From UBA8950 sp034411635 (lineage in GTDB: Bacteria > Chloroflexota > Anaerolineae > Anaerolineales > Villigracilaceae), in NCBI GenBank assembly GCA_034411635.1, contig DAOUML010000357.1:1-5037 (forward strand): DNA of 5,037 nucleotides. Direction: 5' to 3'. The notes below the pieces were generated by a model. It saw nothing but the letters and a program-made list of their open reading frames with translations. It ran no database searches and was not told the DNA's origin. The position numbers and the translations under genes were made by a program. Of this stretch, positions 1-5,037 are shown in pieces (the first letter of the stretch is position 1; every line of letters starts with the position of its first letter).

Positions 1-100
1 CCTCACGATGACGCCCTTGCCTTCCGCTAATGGTTGGTGCAATCAACCTCCATAAGGGTCTTTCACCCTCTAGTCAACGCCCATGCTGGGCGCACACAAC
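1..100. other. Non-coding left edge, no gene supported
   Basis: No convincing coding region is visible. Plus-strand frames from the left edge close at 28-30 (TAA) and 53-55 (TAA), so the 3' end of an outside gene could end here, but 9 to 17 residues are too few to judge. The stretch contains three short inverted repeats: 32-36 with 44-48 (GGTTG/CAACC), 55-59 with 65-69 (AGGGT/ACCCT), and 78-83 with 87-92 (CGCCCA/TGGGCG). None is followed by a T-run on either strand, so none looks like an intrinsic terminator. Confidence 0.5.
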
Positions 101-131
101 TACAGGGGCGCGGCAATGCCGCGCCCCTGTA
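101..131. repeat. Perfect 14-bp inverted repeat after the leftward operon
   Basis: The arms 101-114 (TACAGGGGCGCGGC) and 118-131 pair perfectly around a 3-base loop (AAT), giving a very stable GC-rich hairpin in either transcript. It lies five bases beyond the stop codon of the molybdopterin subunit gene (TAG, 139-137 on the minus strand). Position suggests a 3'-end role such as termination or protection from exonucleases. It is not a textbook intrinsic terminator: the T6 run on the minus strand comes before the stem (136-131), and the bases after it (AGTTGTGTGC) are not a T-run. On the plus strand the stem is followed by A-residues. It also resembles the GC-rich palindromes dispersed through intergenic regions of some Chloroflexota and cyanobacteria; that resemblance is from memory and not tested here. 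Confidence 0.75.
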
Positions 132-136
132 AAAAA

Positions 137-2305
137 CTACGCCAATTTCAACGGCAATTTCCTCAACCGCTGACCCGTCAGGGCAAAGACGGCGTTCGCC
201 ACCGCCGGAGCCACCGGGCCGAGCGGCGGCTCGCCCATGCCGAAGGGTTTGTCGCCGCTGTTGATGAGTTCGACCTCGATTTCGGGCGCGGCGGCGTTGT
301 TCAGGAACTGGTACGCGCCGAAGTTGATCGGCGTCAACGCGCCATCCTGGACAAGCGTCTCCTCGAACAGGGCCGAACTTAGGGCCATGTTGAAGCCGCC
401 TTCCATCTGCGCAATTGCACCATCCGGATTAACGAAGAGGCCGGCATCGACCGCGCCGGTCAATTTATGCACGCGGATTTTGCCGTTTTCAGCCGAGACC
501 TCGGCCACGCAAGCCACAATCGTATTGACATCATAACTGAGCGCCACACCGCGCGCGCGGCCCGCCGGGGCAGGGGTATCCCATCCCGACTTTTTGCGCA
601 CGGCTTCAAGTACCGTTTTCATGCGGTCGCCCATTTCATCAATCGGCAGGTTAATCAACCGGAAGAGCAACGGATCCAGGCCAATTTTGGCCGCCAATTC
701 GTCCATAAACGACTCAATTGCAAACAGGTTCGGCAACAATCCCAGCCCGCGCCACCAGCCGGTTTTCATCGGCAGGTCGGCCATCCAGGCCTCGACGCGC
801 TTATGCGGAATGCCGTAGCGAATTTGCGCGCCGCGATACGCGCCAAAATCGGCACCCATCACCGCGCTGACAAAAACCGGCAGAAATGGGAAAGCCACCT
901 GTCCGCTGACTTGTTCATGCGTCATGGCATCAATCAGTCCGTTCTCGCGCACAACAGCCCGCAGGCGCGAGCGCGAAGGCGGGCGCACAAAACCGTTCTG
1001 GAAATCCTCGGCGCGGCGATAGCCCAAATGCACCGGCTTGCCCACCGCCTTCGAGAGTTTCGCCGCCTGCACCGCCGGCACGCTGTTAATCTTCTGCCCA
1101 AAGCCGCCGCCCAAAAAGGTCGGGATGACGACCACCTGCTCCTCGTCCATCTCAATCGCGCGCGCCACCGCCCGCCGCACCCCCACCGCCGACTGGGTCG
1201 AAGTCCAAACCGTCGCGCCATCCGCGCGCACATCGGCGGCGGCGTTTTGCGGCTCCATATGGGCGTGATAAGCAATCGGCGAGTAATACTCGGCCTCAAG
1301 CACATCGCCGCGCAAATTCGCGTTCACGTTGCCTTCCTGCTGCACCGTCACCCCGCGCCCGTTGCCAAACTGAATCATCAGGTCAATATCCAATTGCTGC
1401 CAGGCCTTCTCTTCGCTCCAGGCCAGTTCGAGCGCGCCGAGCGCGTTCCAGGCCTGGTCGCGGCGCTCGGCCACCACCCCGGCAAAATCTTCCTCCAAAA
1501 CCACCTTCACCACCCCCGGCATACTCGCCGCGCCGCCCGCCGACGCGCTTTGCAGCGTCGCGCCAATTTTGGCGGGCATTGCCACCGCGCCGTAGAGCAT
1601 CCCCGGCAGGCGCACATCGAAACCATATTCGGTTTTGCCGAGCACCTTGTCGCGCAAATCGACACGCGGCATGGCTTTGCCAATATAGCGGAAATCGGAA
1701 GTTTTCTTCAAGGCTGGAAGTTCTTCCGGTATCTGCCACTCGCTCACCGCCCGAACAATCTCGCCGTAGGACACGCTTTTACCCGCATCCTGTCTCGCCG
1801 TTACGAAGCCGTTTTCAGCAACGACATCCTGCGCCCCCAGCCCGAGCACTTTCGCGCCTTCGAGACGCAGCATCTCACGGACAGTTGCGCCCGCCTGTCG
1901 AATGACGCTAAAAAGCGAGGAGGTCGAGTTGCTGGCCGAAGTCCCGACCGGGTCGTCCAGCCCTTTGCCGGTGCCGATATTCAGCACAGTCAGCGCATCC
2001 CAGGGCACATCCAGTTCCTCGGCGGCGGCTTGCGCGAGGGTAGTGTGAATGCCCTGACCCATCTCCACCTTCGGAATATAAACCTTGAACGAATTATCCG
2101 TCCCAATCTCGAACCAGGCCAGCGGGACGGCGTCCACGCTCGAAGGCGGGCCGCCGGCAGAATCGAGAAATTCGGCCAGTTTCAGGCGCGCAAAAGGCAG
2201 CACGCCGAGGGTCACGCCAAAGTACAGGCCACCCGCCACGCCGGTCAGGACGAGAAAATCGCGGCGGCTAAATTTACGCTTGGTCTGTGGGGGTTTCTCG
2301 CTCAT
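137..2305 (-). CDS. Tat-exported molybdopterin-binding subunit of an IorB-like molybdenum hydroxylase
   Basis: This is the large catalytic subunit (722 aa, normal for the family) of a xanthine dehydrogenase/aldehyde oxidase-family enzyme, closest in layout to isoquinoline 1-oxidoreductase beta (IorB). Family members hydroxylate N-heterocycles or aldehydes with water as oxygen source. A twin-arginine signal is clear: S13-R14-R15-D16-F17-L18, then a hydrophobic stretch at about 18-39. No clear AxA cleavage site is seen, so it may stay as an anchor. A first cofactor-contact region has MGQG (82-85). The hammerhead-like domain begins near 207. Later come MEPQNA (350-355), the molybdopterin loop GGGFGQK (399-405), a GWWRGLG segment (516-522) leading to ESFMDELA (531-538), and GMGEPP (689-694). 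E692 matches the catalytic glutamate of the family. The ATG overlaps the stop of the upstream small-subunit gene (ATGA, 2305-2302) and has GGGAGG at 2317-2312, six bases upstream, so translation is probably coupled. Molybdenum hydroxylase assignment is firm; IorB-type subfamily is likely; substrate is unknown. Confidence 0.95.
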   Translation of the reverse strand: MSEKPPQTKRKFSRRDFLVLTGVAGGLYFGVTLGVLPFARLKLAEFLDSAGGPPSSVDAVPLAWFEIGTDNSFKVYIPKVEMGQGIHTTLAQAAAEELDVPWDALTVLNIGTGKGLDDPVGTSASNSTSSLFSVIRQAGATVREMLRLEGAKVLGLGAQDVVAENGFVTARQDAGKSVSYGEIVRAVSEWQIPEELPALKKTSDFRYIGKAMPRVDLRDKVLGKTEYGFDVRLPGMLYGAVAMPAKIGATLQSASAGGAASMPGVVKVVLEEDFAGVVAERRDQAWNALGALELAWSEEKAWQQLDIDLMIQFGNGRGVTVQQEGNVNANLRGDVLEAEYYSPIAYHAHMEPQNAAADVRADGATVWTSTQSAVGVRRAVARAIEMDEEQVVVIPTFLGGGFGQKINSVPAVQAAKLSKAVGKPVHLGYRRAEDFQNGFVRPPSRSRLRAVVRENGLIDAMTHEQVSGQVAFPFLPVFVSAVMGADFGAYRGAQIRYGIPHKRVEAWMADLPMKTGWWRGLGLLPNLFAIESFMDELAAKIGLDPLLFRLINLPIDEMGDRMKTVLEAVRKKSGWDTPAPAGRARGVALSYDVNTIVACVAEVSAENGKIRVHKLTGAVDAGLFVNPDGAIAQMEGGFNMALSSALFEETLVQDGALTPINFGAYQFLNNAAAPEIEVELINSGDKPFGMGEPPLGPVAPAVANAVFALTGQRLRKLPLKLA

Positions 2306-2784
2306 GACTGGCCTCCCGCCGCAATTTCAGCGGCGCGCGCTACAGCCTTGCGAATGCGCGGATAGGTGCCACAGCGGCACAAATTTTTATCCATCGCCGC
2401 GGTAATTTCTTCTTCGCTCGGGTTCGGATTTTCTTCGAGGAAGGCGGCGGCAGTCATCATCTGTCCGCTCATGCAGTAGCCGCACTGGTGAACCTGCAGT
2501 TCGATAAAAGCCTCCTGCACCGGGTGCAGTTCGAGCGAGCCATCCGGCAATTCAGTCGCCAGCCCCTCCAGGGTGCGAATTTCCTTGCCAGCCGCCTGCG
2601 AGAGCATCGTGATGCACGAGCGGGTCGCCACGCCATCCAGGTGAACGGTACACGAGCCGCAAATCCCAACCCCACAGCCAAACTTCGTCCCGGTCAGGCC
2701 GAGTTCGTCGCGCAGCACCCACAGCAGAAGCCGATCGGGGGTTTCATCCACGCTGTAGTTTTTTCCATTGATCAATAATTCCAT
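2302..2784 (-). CDS. [2Fe-2S] small subunit of the molybdenum hydroxylase (IorA-like)
   Basis: This 160-aa protein is the electron-transfer subunit of the molybdenum hydroxylase encoded just downstream. An N-terminal plant-ferredoxin-type domain (about 1-75) carries C37, C42, C45 and C57, the ligands of one [2Fe-2S] cluster. A C-terminal four-helix-type domain (about 85-155) carries C101-x2-C104 and C136-x-C138 for the second cluster, the one nearest the molybdopterin. All eight cysteines are present, so it should be functional. There is no signal peptide; family members are carried out as a folded complex with the Tat-bearing large subunit. The start at 2784 (ATG, protein MELLING) is chosen because GAAAGGAG ends five bases upstream. 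An in-frame TTG at 2808 would add eight residues with no family match and would lie inside a hairpin. No FAD subunit is adjacent, as expected for the two-subunit IorAB type. Confidence 0.95.
   Translation of the reverse strand: MELLINGKNYSVDETPDRLLLWVLRDELGLTGTKFGCGVGICGSCTVHLDGVATRSCITMLSQAAGKEIRTLEGLATELPDGSLELHPVQEAFIELQVHQCGYCMSGQMMTAAAFLEENPNPSEEEITAAMDKNLCRCGTYPRIRKAVARAAEIAAGGQS
2312..2317 (-). promoter_or_regulatory. Ribosome-binding site of the large-subunit gene
   Basis: GGGAGG on the minus strand lies six bases before the ATG at 2305, inside the last codons of the small-subunit gene. Together with the four-base ATGA overlap it supports this start and points to translational coupling, which would keep the two subunits in balance. 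Confidence 0.7.
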
Positions 2785-2785
2785 T

Positions 2786-2809
2786 GTTGCTCCTTTCGTT
2801 GAAAGCAAC
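2786..2809 (-). promoter_or_regulatory. Leader hairpin covering the small-subunit ribosome-binding site
   Basis: Read on the minus strand, GTTGC (2809-2805) and TTTC (2804-2801) can pair with GCAAC (2790-2786) and GAAA (2797-2794) around an AAC loop, leaving GGA (2793-2791) as a bulge. The whole Shine-Dalgarno sequence GAAAGGAG sits in this hairpin, which ends one base before the ATG. If it folds in the mRNA it would limit ribosome access to the first gene of the operon. Seen directly as base complementarity; regulation is inference, and the transcript start is unknown. Confidence 0.45.
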
Positions 2810-2810
2810 T

Positions 2811-2827
2811 GTAACCGATTCGGCTAC
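2811..2827. promoter_or_regulatory. 17-bp imperfect palindrome, candidate operator
   Basis: The arms GTAACCGA (2811-2818) and TCGGCTAC (2820-2827) are complementary at seven of eight positions around a central T. Size and symmetry suit a homodimeric repressor, and it lies 26 bases before the small-subunit start codon. It could equally form a small RNA hairpin in that leader. No regulator gene is present in the window to pair with it. Confidence 0.35.
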
Positions 2828-2882
2828 AAAAAACTATCAAACTTACCGGAATCTCAAAAAAAGAGTAAAATTATCCGCATAG

Positions 2883-2888
2883 TATAAT
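2883..2888 (+). promoter_or_regulatory. Consensus -10 box (TATAAT) for the rightward gene
   Basis: A perfect TATAAT lies 25 bases before the ATG at 2914, predicting a leader of about 18-20 bases. No TTGACA-like -35 is found at 16-18 bp spacing; the A7 tract (2856-2862) lies upstream of that position. A second, weaker pair is TTACCG (2843-2848), 17 bp, TAAAAT (2866-2871). An activator or a non-canonical upstream contact may be needed. Confidence 0.5.
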
Positions 2889-2900
2889 CTACGCGAAACA

Positions 2901-2906
2901 AAAGGA
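2901..2906 (+). promoter_or_regulatory. Ribosome-binding site of the rightward gene
   Basis: AAAGGA sits seven bases before the ATG at 2914. This is the first ATG after the in-frame stop at 2866-2868, so the start is well supported. Confidence 0.65.
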
Positions 2907-2913
2907 AAAGATA

Positions 2914-5037
2914 ATGACCGGGCCACTCTACTTCCAATGGCAAAACGAACACCTGCGCAAAACCATCTACCCACTGCGCGAAGTCAAACTGCGCGATTTT
3001 CTGATCTACTTTGCCGAAATCGACATCTGTGCCGAATACAAAAGCAAAACCGCCGATGAACTCAAAGAGGACATCCGCATCTACCACGAAGGCATGGCTA
3101 TCGCCTCCCGCCGCGCGCTGGACGAATACAACGAAATGCGCGATTACTTCATGCAGCCCGATATGCGTGATTTCTACATCCAAAAATTCGGCGATATAGA
3201 CGAAACAGAACTCAACAAAATCAACCAGATGCACATTCTTTTCGCTCAAAACCTGCCGAAACTGAAAGATGTGCGCAAAGAAAAGTATTTTATCAGCCAG
3301 TTCGAGCCGCAGTGGGTGAACCGCCGCAGCGAAGCCCGCCGCCTGATTGCGGGGAAAAAGCGTCGTATCGCTGGCATTGCCGAGGAGCATCCGCGCCGTC
3401 CGCAAGAATTGGCCGAACTTGAAAAGATGGAAACGGTACTGCTGGCAATGGTAGACGAGGAATTGATTCGCCTGCGCCGGTTTATCAAAAGTTTCGAGAA
3501 AATCGAGGGCCGCAAACTGGCCCTTTTCCAGGCCCAAGAGAAAGCCCAGCGCCGTCTCGAACAAATCAAAACCAACCTGCCCACCCTTGAAACCAATCTC
3601 AAGCCCGCGCAAGCCAAGCATGACGCGCTCACGGCAGAACTGGCGCGCATGAAAAACCCGCCCGATTATCAGCAGGCCGAGAAGCACTTCAGCATCCCCA
3701 ACCCCGCCGATATTTTCAACAACCTCGAAGCCGGTTTTCTCAAAAAACTGACCGGAATGCGCGCAGCCCTGATGAACGAATACGGTTACGCGGGCAACAA
3801 ACCGTTATGCCTGCGCAATCATCTCTTTACCTGGCAGCAAACCCTGAAAGAATTGGAAAAAGAAGCCCTCACGCTTGAAGCCAATCTGCGCAACATGCCC
3901 GAAACCTGGTCGCGCCGGGCAGAAAGCCAGGCCCGCCTGGATGCCTTGCGCGGAAACATTCTCGATACCGCGCGCAGTGAAATCAACCGTCTAAGCGACT
4001 TTCAGGCCGGGTTGGAGGCCGTCACCAAACCGCAGGCCGAACTCGAAAAGGCGATCAAAGCCAAAGAGCAGGAACTGGCGCGGGTGGCGCAAAATCTATC
4101 CGTCTTCCGCCAGGAATACGAATCGCTCAAGTCTGAACAAGCGCAAGCCGAAAGCACCCTCGCCATCGACGAAGCCGCCCACCTGAGCGAATACCAACCG
4201 AGCGAAACCGTCACCAGCAAACACATCGCCCGACTGAAGGTGGAGCAATACAAGCAAAAACTCGAGTCGAAAAACCAGGCTGAACTGCTCGAAGAGATTG
4301 TCGAAAAATTCACGAGCGAACCACAGCGGTTTCCGCTCTGGCTGCAATACATGGTCATCCACTTTTCGGGTATGCGTTACAAGAGCGCCCATAGTTCATG
4401 GGCCAGCCCGGCTGATTTTCTTAATCGCTGGCAATTGCTCAAAATCGAGAAACTACTCAAAAGCCTGGACGATGCCGCCGTCCAGGCCCGTTGCGCCGAA
4501 AAACTGAGCGAATATGCCAATCTGGGCAACGCCCCGGCCCTGGCCCGCGCCGAAGAAAAAATCTGGGTAAACAAACGCGAAACGCACCTGAAAGGAATCG
4601 CCGCCAACGGCCCCAAAACCCGCCGCGCCGCGCTGACAGAACTGCTCAACGACGAAATTCGCTACGCCCACAGCCTGCTCTCTGACGAACAAGCCCTCGA
4701 AAACCTGCTGGCCCTGAAACCCGAACTCCCGGCCTGGATGTGGAAGGAAATCGTCGCCCTCACCCCGTTGCGGGTCAACCACGTTCAAGATGCCGCCTGG
4801 GAAAAATTGACATCGGAAGAAGAAGCCCAGAAAAACGCCTACGAAAACAGCGAACTGCGCGCCCTGATTGGCAAGTGGAAAGAAGAGAACATGGGCGCCT
4901 GGCGCGAAGAACACGCCCGCACCCAACGCCTGAACGTCACCCGCGCGGTATGCAACGAGACCGCCGAACACTGCCAGCACCTGCGCGGACACAAACCGCC
5001 CGGCGGCCTGACCGCCAAAGCCCCCTGGTACATGAAA
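2914..5037 (+). CDS. Large coiled-coil-rich protein of unknown function, 3' end beyond the window
   Basis: The frame stays open for 708 codons to the window edge with no stop, so the C-terminus is missing. I do not recognise the family. There is no signal peptide and no membrane segment; the protein should be cytosolic. The N-terminal part (1-135) looks globular and helical, with many aromatic and charged residues (LYFQWQ, 5-10; RDFLIYFAEID, 27-37). Long charged helices with heptad-like leucines, likely coiled coils, cover about 165-250, 308-330, 336-415 and 436-465, broken by a Pro/Asn/Gly-rich segment at about 249-300. A compact segment follows (474-500, with H483-F-S-G-M-R-Y-K and S491-A-H-S-S-W) rich in His, Arg and Trp. 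The rest (505-708) is helical with several tryptophans (W608, W610, W629, W655, W663, W705) and ends in a C680/C687/H689/H692 group and a KPPGG turn (694-698). Its own TATAAT and AAAGGA lie upstream. SMC-like or scaffold roles are possible by analogy only; no Walker motif is seen. Confidence 0.85.
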   Translation, partial: MTGPLYFQWQNEHLRKTIYPLREVKLRDFLIYFAEIDICAEYKSKTADELKEDIRIYHEGMAIASRRALDEYNEMRDYFMQPDMRDFYIQKFGDIDETELNKINQMHILFAQNLPKLKDVRKEKYFISQFEPQWVNRRSEARRLIAGKKRRIAGIAEEHPRRPQELAELEKMETVLLAMVDEELIRLRRFIKSFEKIEGRKLALFQAQEKAQRRLEQIKTNLPTLETNLKPAQAKHDALTAELARMKNPPDYQQAEKHFSIPNPADIFNNLEAGFLKKLTGMRAALMNEYGYAGNKPLCLRNHLFTWQQTLKELEKEALTLEANLRNMPETWSRRAESQARLDALRGNILDTARSEINRLSDFQAGLEAVTKPQAELEKAIKAKEQELARVAQNLSVFRQEYESLKSEQAQAESTLAIDEAAHLSEYQPSETVTSKHIARLKVEQYKQKLESKNQAELLEEIVEKFTSEPQRFPLWLQYMVIHFSGMRYKSAHSSWASPADFLNRWQLLKIEKLLKSLDDAAVQARCAEKLSEYANLGNAPALARAEEKIWVNKRETHLKGIAANGPKTRRAALTELLNDEIRYAHSLLSDEQALENLLALKPELPAWMWKEIVALTPLRVNHVQDAAWEKLTSEEEAQKNAYENSELRALIGKWKEENMGAWREEHARTQRLNVTRAVCNETAEHCQHLRGHKPPGGLTAKAPWYMK

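Larger units (their letters stand above)
2785..2913. promoter_or_regulatory. Divergent intergenic control region
   Basis: These 129 bases separate two divergent start codons (2784 minus, 2914 plus) and are much richer in A/T than the genes, with A-tracts at 2828-2833 and 2856-2862 that could help RNA polymerase binding. The region must hold the promoters of both units, unless the rightward gene is read from elsewhere. On the minus strand no good -35/-10 pair is found. Possible -10 hexamers are TATACT (2886-2881) and GATAAT (2875-2870), each with poor -35 matches. Specific sites are listed separately. Confidence 0.6.

Noticed and set aside
78..92. Hairpin CGCCCA-TGC-TGGGCG as a terminator
   Set aside because: The stem is only six base pairs and no T-run follows on either strand.
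467..2365. Very long plus-strand open frame (632 codons) opposite the molybdopterin subunit gene
   Set aside because: It is antisense to a gene with clear family motifs. Its translation is rich in Arg, His and Ala without any domain, as expected from the complement of a GC-rich gene with strong third-position bias.
2785..2808. TTG start at 2808 adding eight residues to the small subunit
   Set aside because: The ATG at 2784 has a strong, well-spaced Shine-Dalgarno sequence and gives the usual family N-terminus, whereas the TTG has no good ribosome-binding site.
2854..3687. Minus-strand open frame of 277 codons with Phe/Leu-rich hydrophobic runs
   Set aside because: It is the reverse complement of the coiled-coil gene. 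Its Phe and Leu come from GAA/AAA/CAG codons on the other strand, and it has no convincing start context. The plus-strand frame is longer and has its own -10 and ribosome-binding site.
4453..4992. Minus-strand open frame of 179 codons rich in Phe, Gly and Val
   Set aside because: It is also antisense to the coiled-coil gene, with composition explained by the complementary strand.
2914..5037. SMC/Rad50-type ATPase
   Set aside because: Coiled coils are present, but no Walker A (GxxxxGKS/T) or ABC signature is visible in the 708 residues, and the N-terminal region lacks the expected nucleotide-binding fold. A distal ATPase half beyond the window cannot be excluded.
1..5037. CRISPR array, tRNA or rRNA gene, insertion sequence
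   Set aside because: No regularly spaced direct repeats, cloverleaf-like sequence, transposase-like protein or terminal inverted repeats with target duplications were seen.

Overview
The window shows two divergently oriented units around a 129-bp AT-rich intergenic region, plus a short non-coding tail at the left edge. GC-rich genes, heavy use of GCC/CGC codons beside AAA/GAA, and the dispersed-type GGGGCGCGGC palindrome would fit a bacterium such as an Anaerolineae-type Chloroflexota. That assignment is a guess from style, because no phylogenetic marker is present.

Layout. Positions 1-136 hold no supportable gene. They carry three weak hairpins and one perfect 14-bp-stem palindrome (101-131) abutting the stop codon of the leftward operon. 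Positions 137-2784 (minus strand) are a two-gene operon for a molybdenum hydroxylase of the isoquinoline 1-oxidoreductase (IorAB) type. The first gene is a 160-aa [2Fe-2S]x2 small subunit and the second a 722-aa molybdopterin-binding large subunit with a twin-arginine signal. They are coupled by an ATGA overlap. Positions 2785-2913 are the divergent control region: a perfect TATAAT for the rightward gene, a 17-bp imperfect palindrome, and a hairpin that would bury the ribosome-binding site of the small-subunit gene. Positions 2914-5037 (plus strand) are one uninterrupted reading frame of 708 codons that runs off the window. It encodes a soluble, highly charged, coiled-coil-rich protein that I cannot assign to a known family.

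How they work together. The small subunit should pass electrons from the molybdenum site of the large subunit through two iron-sulfur clusters to an external acceptor, since no FAD subunit lies next to them. The Tat signal places the complex on the outer face of the cytoplasmic membrane. The physiological substrate cannot be read from the sequence. The coiled-coil protein shares only the intergenic region with this operon; a functional link is not shown. It is the best candidate for something undescribed in the window.
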